Shown: positions 12,788 to 23,500 of the stretch, one piece after another
How positions within the stretch are numbered: the stretch's first letter is position 1
Layout: each line of letters begins with the position of its first letter
Assembly: GCF_036898095.1 (NCBI RefSeq)
Contig: NC_090766.1
Location: forward strand, 37,971,527-38,035,526
Direction: 5' to 3'
DNA length: 64,000 nucleotides
DNA from: Palaemon carinicauda
Lineage: Eukaryota; Arthropoda; Malacostraca; Decapoda; Palaemonidae
Made by a program: the position numbers and the translations under genes
The notes under the pieces: generated by a model
What the model was told of the DNA's origin: nothing
The model's database searches: none
The model's input: only the letters and a program-made list of their open reading frames with translations

Positions 12788-13893
12788 GGGAGTTTACTCG
12801 GTCGAACGGTTCGTCGAACCTGCTCGCTAAACGGTTCGGAGAAGTGTAGTCATAAGCATAAGGATAAGGATAGGGAAGTGGGGAATATTGGGAAAGGAAG
12901 AGTACTCCTGGATGCAATCCAGTTTATAGCCCGAATGCAGGTACTCGGGATGGGAAAGAATAAGGAAAATGGGAGAAAGAGAAGTAGCCTTCAACAGATG
13001 AATAAAAGAGAAGGGTAGACCCTCTTGTGATGTTAAATAGGATTAGAAGCAGTTTGAAAAAAAGAAAAGACAGGCAGGGAGAGAAAGGTTTTTTTGGTTC
13101 AATGTCTAGCCCTGTTGCAGGAGTATGTCTGTCTGACACCTATTTTGATGGTTAAAGAAAGGTATGATTGTGGAAAAGTTGTGATGTTTACCGCACACAA
13201 AAGTCAGGCGAGAACAGACTTCGAACCGTTCGAATGTGTTCGATAATCAAATAGGTAGTAGGTTGGCCAGGGCACCAGCCACCCGTTAGGATACTACTGC
13301 TAGAGAGTTATGGGGTCCTTTAACTGGTCAGACAGTACTACAGTGGATCCTTCTCTCTGGTTACGGTTCTTTCCCTTTGCCTACACATACACCGAATAGT
13401 CTGGCCTATTCTTTACAGAATTTCCTCTATTCTTATACACTTGACAACACAGAGATTACCAAACAATTCTTCTTCACCCAAGGGGTTAACTACTGCACTG
13501 TAATTGTTCAGTGGCTACTTTCCTCTTGGTAAGGGTAGAAGAGACTCTTTAGCTATGGTAAGCAGCTCTTCTAGGAGAAGGACACTCCAAAATCAAATCA
13601 TTGTTCTCTATTCTTGGGTAGTGCCATAACCTCTGTACCATGGTCTTCCACTGTCTTGGATTAGAGTTCTCTTGCTTGAGGGTACACTAGGGCACACTAT
13701 TCTATCTAATTTCTATTCCTCTTGTTTTGTTAAAGTTTTTATAGTTTATATAGGAAATATTTATTTTTGTGTTGTTACTGTTCTTAAAATATCTTATTTT
13801 TCCTTATTTCCTTTCCTTACTGGGCTATTTTCCCTGTTGGGGCCCCTGGGCTTATAGCATCCTGCTTTTCCAACTAGGGTTGTAGCTTGGCAA

Positions 13894-13924
<31 letters not shown>

Positions 13925-13996
13925 TACCCCGTTCACACGTTCGAACATCACTTCAAACACTTGTGTGTCGAACAGAGTTCGACTGTGTAAACCTGT
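12788..13996. mobile_element. Second, diverged Harbinger-family element, interrupted
   Basis: Left end GGGAGTTTACTCGGTCGAAC and right end (complement) ACAGGTTTACACAGTCGAAC resemble the TIR at 11956. The subterminal CGTTCACACGTTCGAACATC near 13930 matches CGTTTACACGCTCGAACATC near 12640 in the first element. The relation is interrupted at 13253-13925 by a LINE-derived insert. A possible ATA duplication flanks the ends, but the borders are less sure than for the first element. Confidence 0.6.
13253..13925 (+). mobile_element. 660-bp LINE-derived element, full-length, nested in a Harbinger element
   Basis: Starts AGGTAGTAGGTTGGCCAGGG and ends GTTGTAGCTTGGC plus imperfect (AAT)n. The joined flanks (TAATCAAATAG and CCCCGTTCACACG) recreate the CAACCAAATAGCCCGTTTAC order of the sister Harbinger copy at 12630, so the insert is younger than its host element. 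Confidence 0.85.
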
Positions 13997-13999
13997 ATA

Positions 14000-14429
14000 A
14001 CTCGAAATAACCGTTCTTTTGTTCGTATAAGCCTTGCCTTAGCAAGGGATGGGCTGTTGCGTTTGGCAGCAAGAAGTAGCTAATAGCTGAGCCCCTTACA
14101 TTCGTTCGTGAAGGAAAGCCGTAGACCCTTTTCAACTCGCTAATCGCTTGCTATTGGATTTAAATTGACACATTAAAATCGTTAAGAATTTGCACGATGA
14201 GAGTAATGAGCTACATCGTCTGTTAATAAATTTATACTTTCAAGATTATCATGAAACGAATATTTACCAGCATTATAACTAGGTTAGGCCTATACCAAGT
14301 TGAAGAATGTTACAGCAAAATGGGTGAAAATCTATCTTGTCTTTTATGAGCATGAAGTTTAAATTGACACAAACTTATTTGCTGAATGAATAAATATAAT
14401 TATATCATTTAAATAACAACTATAGCTGA
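14000..14429. other. No feature recognised
   Basis: Unassigned. Confidence 0.35.
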
Positions 14430-14585
14430 TCTCTACAGACACCAGCCATTAGTTGAGACTACCGCTAGTTATTGGGTCCTTTAAGACTGTCCAGATAATA
14501 ATACGGCTGTTTCCCTCTCTGGTTACGGCTCATTTTTTCTTTTACCAACACATACACCAAAATACTCTGGCCTATTCTTTACGTT
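14430..14585 (+). mobile_element. 660-bp element, 5' piece only
   Basis: CACCAGCCATTAGTTGAGAC, CTCTCTGGTTACGGCTCATT and AATACTCTGGCCTATTCTTT match the first 150 bp of the full-length element. The 3' part is missing, which is unusual because most copies are truncated at the 5' side. Confidence 0.65.
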
Positions 14586-14710
14586 GAAACCTTCCTAGAA
14601 AAATCGTAATTGTAATAATCAAATGAAAAGTTTTGGTCTTAAGCCTTTCCTGAAACAAGTAGAGTTGATAAATATCTTTAAAAATATTCAAATTATAACC
14701 TGAAACTCTT

Positions 14711-14715
<5 letters not shown>

Positions 14716-14779
<64 letters not shown>
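14716..14779 (+). repeat. (GA)n microsatellite
   Basis: About 32 GA units. Confidence 0.97.
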
Positions 14780-14780
<1 letters not shown>

Positions 14781-15030
14781 CCTCTGACTCACTTTAGCAT
14801 AGTCCAATACGTTAAATCTAATCTGTTTGTCTTTCAACACAATGATGCAATAAATTATATTGTAACTGATTTGATGTTCTACAACTATATCAAGTTTATT
14901 TATTTGATGCTGCCGATGATATTGACATTGAATAGATGCAACAAACTGAATTTGCTCTAGACCTACTCGACGCTGGACAATGTTTTCTTCCCGCCAAAAT
15001 TTCTTATGGCCCTTTGAGATCCGCGCTTTG

Positions 15031-15032
<2 letters not shown>

Positions 15033-15074
<42 letters not shown>
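15033..15074 (+). repeat. (ATT)n microsatellite
   Basis: About 14 ATT units, close to but separate from the LINE 3' end at 15121. Confidence 0.95.
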
Positions 15075-15120
15075 GACTTTGGTGGTTAGTAGCTTCGAAA
15101 CTGACCAGTCCTGTGAATTA

Positions 15121-15300
15121 ATTATTATCATTACTATTGGCTAAGCTACAGTCCTAGCTGGAAAAACAAGCCCAAGGGCTCCAAAGGGGATAAATAACCC
15201 AGTGAGAAAAGGAAATAAATAAACTCCAAGAGAAGTAATGAAACATTAAAATATTTTCAGAACATTAACAATAAAACAGATCTATCATATATAAACTATA
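15121..15300 (-). mobile_element. LINE 3' end, minus-strand copy
   Basis: TTGGCTAAGCTACAGTCCTA through AATAACCCAGTGAGAAAAGG, complement of the common LINE terminus. Confidence 0.75.
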
Positions 15301-15678
15301 ACTTTAATTATCTCGTATTAGTATTTAAGTCTTATTTCATTTAAATGAATTTTTATTAGTCTTATAGTAAATATAAAAATAGGAATATGAAAAATTCATC
15401 ACCGAGAGAAGAAATTGTTTTAAAAAATCGAGGAAAAGTAGATATCCTAATTTCTATCAAAACAGCCAGTTAGAACGATGAAACAATCAAATGACTTAAC
15501 ATGTGTAGAAGTTTGTTTATACATTAATTACACTTAAGAAGGGTTTCTCAAAGAAGATAATATGGCTACAATAAAATCTAATCAGACATAACCAAGAAAG
15601 TGTATAAGTTTGTTTATGCAATAATATTGTGAAGGATTTTTCAAAACGGTGAACGGGTGTACTCGTTGAGAACCGAAA

Positions 15679-15703
15679 GGCTCACACACACACACACACG
15701 CAC

Positions 15704-15794
<91 letters not shown>
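15679..15794 (+). repeat. (AC)n then (AT)n microsatellite
   Basis: Short CA tract, then about 43 AT units. Confidence 0.95.
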
Positions 15795-15797
<3 letters not shown>

Positions 15798-15973
15798 GGC
15801 ATACATATTCGCATATATCATCATCATGATCATCATCATCATCCGCTGCGTCTGTCTATGGTCTTTCTATTCCAGCCTGCACACACACCCACAAACTTTC
15901 TTAGAGCGTCAATGCATCGTCTTCTTTTCCTTCCCCTGGTTATGTTGTAATGTTATTTTGGCAGGACCATCTG

Positions 15974-16138
<165 letters not shown>

Positions 16139-16265
16139 ATAGTTTTTTCTTGTGGTTTAACAACAATTGCCTAGAGCCTTCTTTTTAGCAAGATCAAACT
16201 TCATATGCATAACCTATAGCAACACATTATCTGCAACTTTAAGACCCGAAATTGCAAGATTTTTG

Positions 16266-16545
16266 CATTATCATTATTATTATTACTTGCTAAGCTACAA
16301 CCCTAATTGGAAATGCAGGATGCTATAAGCCCAGGGGGTCCATCAGGGAAAATAGCTCACTGAGGAAAGGAAACAAAGAAAAATAATATATTTTATGAAA
16401 CAACGAGATTGAAATAAATATCTCCTATATAAACTATAAAAACTTTAACACAATAAATGGAAGAGAAATATGATAGAATAGTGTGCCCGAGTGTACCCTC
16501 AAGCAAGAGAACTCTAAACCAAGACAATGGAAGACCATAGACTAA
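16266..16545 (-). mobile_element. LINE-derived element 3' part, minus-strand copy
   Basis: Tail (ATT)n, then GCTAAGCTACAACCCTAATT, extending to GTGTACCCTCAAGCAAGAGA and AAGACAATGGAAGACCATAG, so it reaches into the middle of the 660-bp element. Confidence 0.8.
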
Positions 16546-16825
16546 AAGAACTAAACAACAACCGAAAATTAAGATACGAAGGCCTTTGCAACAGACCCAG
16601 GGACGTCGTCAGAGATTGGCAATGGAGTATACAAAGAGATGTTGCATAACGAATTAATTGCAACAGTGTGTGTCCTAGAGATGGGAAGAGTATTCGTTGA
16701 GAACTTGCCTTTTCATATGACGTCATCAAATAGTATTAATTGTTTTCGATTAAGATGAAGGAAAACCGGGTTTGAAGATAGTTGTGTGTTATCAAAGGAA
16801 TTAGACCGATGCTACTGTTATGCAG

Positions 16826-16879
<54 letters not shown>

Positions 16880-17231
16880 TCTCTCTGTATCGTAGAAAAG
16901 GTTAATGTTGATAAGTGTAGAAGTTTAAGTAGCAGCAAATTCTAGAATCTAGGTAAAAAAAGGTCAATGAAAACGGTGACTTTTCCTTAATTGCATTTAC
17001 GCAATCATACACAGACGTTTCTAAACTCTTCATTTCGTTAATCGATTCGAATCTATTCAAACTAAACTATGTGGTTGAGTTCTCATTCAAAATAGTAATG
17101 AAATCAGACATAATCTTACCTTTTAAAGTAAACCAACCAAAATTGAATCCTGGCGTATGGCAGGGCACCTATGATCATGGCGCTCAGTCTAGGGTTCTTC
17201 AGCGTTTTGTCCACGGACATCAATATTGAAT
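16546..17231. other. No gene; a (CT)n tract
   Basis: Unassigned sequence with a C run and (CT)n at about 16825-16877. Confidence 0.5.
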
Positions 17232-17394
17232 ATCTATTACAATGTTACTGGTGTTAAAATATGTTATTTCAGTTGTTCATTACTTCTCTTGTAGTTTTTT
17301 TGTTTCCTTATTTCCTTTCCTCACTGGGCTATTTTTCCTTGTTAGGGCTAGGGTTTATAGCAACCTGCTTTTCTAACTAATGTTGTGGCTTAGC

Positions 17395-17424
<30 letters not shown>
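17232..17424 (+). mobile_element. LINE 3' end, truncated copy
   Basis: TTCCTCACTGGGCTATTTTT, a short internal deletion, AATGTTGTGGCTTAGC and (AAT)n at 17395-17424. Confidence 0.75.
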
Positions 17425-17425
<1 letters not shown>

Positions 17426-17867
17426 TAACATCGCCCATTGTAATAAATTAACTTCCGCCTCCAACACCGCTAGACACACAGTGCCTCTACCAGATTCCTC
17501 CACTTAGGCTACTCCTATCTCTTGCTCAGATAGGGGGATCCCAAATTCTCTTTTCATTATCCTTATCCATGTAGGTCCTGCTCTTCCCAATCCTTTGGAA
17601 CGTTGGTATGTCAAGGAAACTGAACCTCTAATTACCTTCTCAGGCTGTGATAGTCTAGCTACAACGAATCGAGACTTACCTACAAGTAGCGGTCTGCCAT
17701 GTTTCCCATGAGTCTAGTGGTAAGAGCTCCATGATTGCAAGAGCTTGTGCTTAGCCTCAAGGGCCAGGCAATCTATAACAACAACATGAGTATAGTTTAT
17801 ATTCATGGTATATCGCTTTAAAAAAAATCCAAGTTCAACAGATAATCACCCATTTCGAAAACATAGG
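17425..17867. other. No feature recognised
   Basis: Unassigned. Confidence 0.35.
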
Positions 17868-18035
17868 ATCTAATTTAATGTTTTTACTGTATTTGAAATA
17901 TTTTATTCAGATTGTCTATCCTTCTCTTGTAGCTTATTTATTTCCTTGTTTCCCTTCCCTGACGGGATATTTTTCCCTGTTGGAGGCCTAGGCTTATAGC
18001 ATCTTGCTTTTCCATCTAGGGTTACAGCCTAGCTT

Positions 18036-18094
<59 letters not shown>
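17868..18094 (+). mobile_element. LINE 3' end with long (AAT)n tail
   Basis: TTCAGATTGTCTATCCTTCT, CCCTGTTGGAGGCCTAGGCT and an (AAT)n tail of about 19 units (18037-18094), the longest in the window. Confidence 0.75.
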
Positions 18095-18096
<2 letters not shown>

Positions 18097-18523
18097 AAAC
18101 GGAATTAAATGAGAATTTCTTACGACAACTATAATCTCCAAATCTCAAACCATTCTCACAACCCTAGTCACTGATCAATCGTGAATTTTTAATCTACATA
18201 TAAAGAGAATTTGTTATCTTTTTATTTTCATTATAACTTTTATGTTTAATATCTTTTGAGATCAAATATTATCTGTAAGGTTTTATTGTTCTTCAAGTTG
18301 ACAATGGGCGCTTCCATCTTACTGTGGGCATCGTAGGTCATTATGGGGGACAAAGGATATCGTTACCATAATGATGATTGTCAAAGATCGTAGCTATGCT
18401 TGTCACACTCATATTTTATTTCAAATGTTGTTTTATTGATCCTGTCACTTGTGGATGGCATCCTTAAGCCTACCTTGCAGGATCTACAAGATTTGCTAGT
18501 CGTTTACATTAAAAGTATTAAAA
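18095..18523. other. No feature recognised
   Basis: Unassigned. Confidence 0.35.
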
Positions 18524-18613
18524 TTATTATTATCATTATTATTATTACTAGCTAAGCTACAACCCCAGATGGAAAAGTAGGATGCTATAAGGCTGTATAA
18601 GCCAAACGACTCC
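18524..18613 (-). mobile_element. LINE 3' terminus, short minus-strand copy
   Basis: (ATT)n tail then AGCTAAGCTACAACCCCAGA; only about 75 bp of element remain. Confidence 0.65.
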
Positions 18614-18631
18614 AACCGGAAATACATACAT

Positions 18632-18743
<112 letters not shown>

Positions 18744-18835
18744 TTTAGTAATTTCCCATCTTGAAGAAGATTGTATTCATAACTGGGGAGGGATGAAACT
18801 TCTAACTGGCCATTTAAGCTGGGAAGAAATGAGAT

Positions 18836-19030
18836 ATTATTATTATTATTAGCCAAGCTACAACCCCAATTGGAAAAGCAAGATGTTATTAGCCCATAGG
18901 CTCCAACAAGGAAAAATAGCCAAGTGGGGAATTGAAAAAAGAAAAATAAACTATAAGAGAAGTAATGAACAATTAAAATATAATATTCTAAGAACAATAA
19001 TAGGATTTTAATATATTTTTCATATATAAA
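18836..19030 (-). mobile_element. LINE 3' end, minus-strand copy
   Basis: (TTA)n tail, AGCCAAGCTACAACCCCAAT, then GGAAAAATAGCCAAGTGGGG and AGAGAAGTAATGAACAATTA. Confidence 0.75.
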
Positions 19031-20290
19031 TTATCTAGAAATAAATATTTATTCAAACATCTACTCATGTCTTGCATTACTTCTCCCATTTGAAAGAGTC
19101 GACTATTGCACCAAGAGCTGTTGTATCTTGTGCATCTGCTATCTGTTGATACAGGCCAAGTTCTCATATTTTACAATTTATTTAATTAATTTATGGAATT
19201 TGGGGTATATGGTCTAATACTAGGGTGTCAGGGAGCCCATTCAGCGTAGTAAGAATGAAATACAAAAATGTAAGCAAAAGCGGTGTTAGAATATAACGCT
19301 AAACGTGGGAGGAGCAATCGGACGCTGCATTACTGCAAAGATCATCGTATAGTGAAGCTCTTGGCCTTGGTAAAGCCTACAGGTAACTCGTGAGGTGCAC
19401 TGGCAGCACTAATAAGTCGCGGAAACTGAATCGGTCAACTCTCCCAGTTTCCTCCCCTACGCATTCTAATAACTCTTATAAATATCCGTTGATCTTCTCC
19501 CTTTTACAGGAAATTTATTTCTGGTTTATTTTCACATATCAGTTATCATGAAATCACGCTTAGTGATTCTATAGGCCCTACCGCAGTCATTAGAACCGTA
19601 ATTCTACATTTGACCTTTCAGGAAATATGATAGGCTACAATGGATTTGAAAATGAATGCGTAATACGCCATATAATACTCTATACTTATAAGATGTTTAC
19701 AACAAATAAATCCTTGCATTTGAATAATACGCATTGCTACAAAGCCCCGATTAACGGTTGCAACCTGCTCTTCTGTAAATTTCTAAAGGATTGTAACTAT
19801 GATAGGAAAACGATGCAAGTTGATGGACGATTTCAGTATGCTACCAGGTCCTGTAAATTTAATGAAATAATGTCAAATGTCTTCTTGATTGTATAACATA
19901 TAAACTAACGATTTTCAATGCGTAAGTCACCTAGTGCATCCAAGGGGAGAAAGTCTGTAGGCTACTTTTATGGCGTATGGAGAGTATAATACAAACTTTA
20001 AAGTGCACTTATGCTTCTTCCTAAGAATTGGAATCTAATTCTCACAATTTTTTAAACAATTTCTATCTAATTAACGTAAAGACTGACATGTTTTCTTTGT
20101 AACCGCAACATTTGTTTACTAAAATGGCCTCGCGAATGTTACTTCTATCAAAATGTCAAAAAGTATAAGCGAATAAAACATTCTTACAGGAGGCATAGAT
20201 AATTAAAAACATAGGTTTGTATAGAGAGTTATATACTAATTATTAGAATCGGAACAAATAAAATAACAAACTTCGATGCTCTTTTGTTTA
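19031..20290. other. ING upstream region, no confirmed exon
   Basis: Lower repeat content than its surroundings. A 92-codon open frame at 19627-19896 has no recognisable similarity. The ING promoter and any 5' UTR exon should lie in or near this interval, but I see no TATA box or other decisive promoter signal. Confidence 0.35.
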
Positions 20291-20456
20291 CAGGTTCTCT
20301 GACGTCTCAAAACATTGCCTTCTCTTATAGTGCAGTTCGAAGTCGTTTCTTCTTCCCATGAAAGCGGGAAATGACCTATGACTGGTGGTGGGCTGCAGCA
20401 GCTGTGGAAAAGCTGTGAAAAGCTGTGGAAAAGCTATGAGCGATCCTGTGGAGAAG

Positions 20457-20517
20457 ATGCTTAACCAGGCAGCTTTGGAGGCTTTGTATTCTGCTACGTA
20501 CGTCGATAATTTCCTAG
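20457..20517 (+). CDS. ING1/ING2-like: ING coding exon 1
   Basis: Encodes residues 1-20 and the first base of codon 21; ends at a G|GTGAGG donor. The reading frame has a stop at 20379-20381 and ATGs at 20436 and 20457. Both ATGs have a purine at -3 (G and A). The MLN start resembles known insect ING1 N-termini, so the second ATG is preferred. Just upstream, at 20281-20293, there is a pyrimidine-rich TTTACAG that could be the acceptor of a 5' UTR intron. Confidence 0.88.
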
Positions 20518-23500
20518 GTGAGGAATGCGTGGCTTGCCTTAATGTCTCCTGGCACTGGAACCAATTGCGTTTCAAAAACTATAGCTTAAGTCTTTTTTTA
20601 CTCAGTTAATTAGGTTGGATGAAATGGTAATTAGGTTGATTAAGTCATTACAGACTGTCTTGGCTAGTCTAAATCATATATATCAACTCGAGGGGTGGCG
20701 AGACTAGACTGGCTTTTCCAGTTAGTATCGTGGGTAGCCATATTAAACAAATTCGTTTTAACCAATTGCATTTCAAAAACTGTAGCCTAGAATTTTAATT
20801 TACTTTCAGTTGACGTTAACTAGATATGGGGTGTATGTATGATAGCTGCCACCTGTATGTATTATTATGGCTAACTTAGAATACGGCAGTGTAAGGGGGT
20901 CGCAGTGGGGCGTTAGCCCTACCGCTAGGTAAGTAGGTAAGGACGCGGCTTGTAGGTTAGGTTAGGGGGTAAAGTTTATGTCCATTTTTAATCCAGTTAG
21001 TATCGTGTGTAGCCATGTTAAAAAAAATCGTACTAACAAAATGCTTTTCAAAAACGTTTACTAGAGTTTGAATTTACTTTCAAGTAACGTTAATTAGGTT
21101 GACTAAGTCATTACAGAATGGACAAGATAGTCTAAATCATATATATCAACCCGAGGAGTGGCTAGAAAAGACTGGCTTATCCAGTTACTAATGTGTGGAA
21201 CCCTCCCCCTTTGAATAAATACCTGTTGGTGAATTAGGTTGACTAAAACATTAATTATAATGACTAAGTCATTATAGACTGTCTTGGCTAGTCTAAATGA
21301 TATGTATCAACTCGATGTGTGGCTAGATTAACTTGGTATATATAGTTAGTATCGTGTGTAGCCATATTAAAAAAAAAAAAATTGTGCTAACCAATTGCGT
21401 TTCAAAAACTGTTTGAGTTTACCTTAAATTAACATCAAATTGAATAAAACATTGATGAGTTTAACTAAGTCAGTACAGAATAGATAAGCTAGTCTAAATT
21501 ATATATATCAACTCGAGGGGTGGCTAGACTAGACTGGCATATCCAGTTACTATCGTGTGTAGCCATATTAAAAAAACCTGCTGGCAACAGACTCCTCTAT
21601 CGTTTAATATACTATCTATTTTCACTATTAGGTAACAAGTATTTTTAAGGGGTTTATTTTGTCTGTCAGGCCTCATCAAGACAGTTTTTATTGAAATACA
21701 AATGTAGTTTTTCTATTTTCATGTGATATGAATGAGTTTGATTATAATTTCTGTTGAAAAATATCTAGCCATGATCACTGAAGATGGGAAAATAATAGTC
21801 AAAACAAAATCCTCTTTAATGGCTAAAGCCCAGTAAAAAATCATGTAATCACTTCATAAAGCATCATGAAAGCCATATTTTAGTATTTAGTTTTACGAAG
21901 TGTGTTTTTTTTTTAAGTGTTTGAATGGAAATGGTATTGTAAAATAAAATGATATAGGGAAACCTAACCTAACTTGAAATTTGGTGCAGTTTCCTTAACC
22001 TGGCACAAGACTTTGCCCCTAACCTGTTACAGAACACTATGTCTCTAACTTCTTACAAGACACTGTCCCTAACCTGCCATAGGACACAATGTTCCTAGCC
22101 TGTCACAGGGCACAGTGTCCTTAACTTGTCACAGGACACATAGGTAGTAGGTAGTATGTTGACCAGGGCACCCGCCACTCGTTGAGATACTACCGCTAGA
22201 GAGTTATGGGGTCCTATGACTGGCCAGACAGTACTACATTGGATCCTTCTTTCGGGTTAAGGTTCACTTTCATTTTGCCTGCACATACACCGAATAGTAT
22301 GGCCTATTCTTTACAGATTTTCCTCTGTCCTCATACACCTGACAACACTGAGATTACCAAACAATTTTTCTTCACCCAAGGGGTTAACTACTGCACTATA
22401 ATTGTTTAGTGGCTACTCTCCTCTTGGTAAGGGTAGAAGAGACTCTTTAGCTATGGTAAGTAGCTCTTCTAGAAGGACACTCCAAAATCAAACCATTGTT
22501 CTTTAGTCTTGGGTAGTGCCATAACCTCTGTATCATGGTCTTCCACTTTCTTGGGTTAGAGTTCTCTTCCTTGAGGGTACACTCGGGCACACTATTCTAT
22601 CTAATTTCTCTTCCTTTTGTTTTGTAAGTTTTTATAGTTTATATAGGAAATATTTGTTTTAATGTTATTGTTCTTAAGATATTTTATTTTTCCTTGTTTC
22701 CTTTCCTCACTGTGCTATTTTCCCTGTTTGGGCCTCTGGTCTTATAGCATCCTGCTTTGCCAACTAGGGTTGTAGCTTAGCAATTAACAACAACAGTTAC
22801 AACAGTAATAATAATAACTAATTTGTCTTTTCAGACACCGTGGAGAACTTACCGGACGAAGTACAGCGAGAGATATCCAGCATGAGAGAGCTGGATGTCC
22901 GGTATCAAGGTAAGCCTAGTGTTTTACAGTAGAGGTGATATATTGTGAAATATTTCTTTAATGACATTTTCCTAAATTTGATTTACAAGTTCTGTGAAGT
23001 CTAAACTATTTTATAGTTTTTAACAGTACAATGAGTTTTTTTGGTATTTTACTTATGGACATTAATTGCTTTCAACATAAAATATAGGTTGTTCTGTTGT
23101 ATTATGATGTGATTTGAATGATTTTGAGGTTTATTTCCATCGCAAATGAATACTTATCTTTCCACCACCCCTCCCCCTATAGATAACAATCTGGGGGAAC
23201 CTCTTTGGGAAGCGGGGTTTTGGGTGGTGGAGACAAAATAGGTAAAAACAGGGCAAAATGGAGGAAAGAACCTAAATATAACACTCAAACATAAAAATGG
23301 ACCGGTATACAGGTGTATACTGAATTTGAAATACTTAAAAACACTGGAAATAGGAAAACTCGAGCCAAGAATTTTACATGAGAAAATGGCATACAAATGC
23401 ACTATATGATCAGTTATTGCACGTCACATTGTAGTTGTGCACTAACCTAGCCTTAATTTTCTGACCTAACCTGTCACTGAATATATCTGCGCCTGGATGG

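Noticed and set aside
19627..19896. 92-codon frame upstream of ING as a gene
   Set aside because: No recognised domain, no splice or promoter support, and length is within chance expectation.
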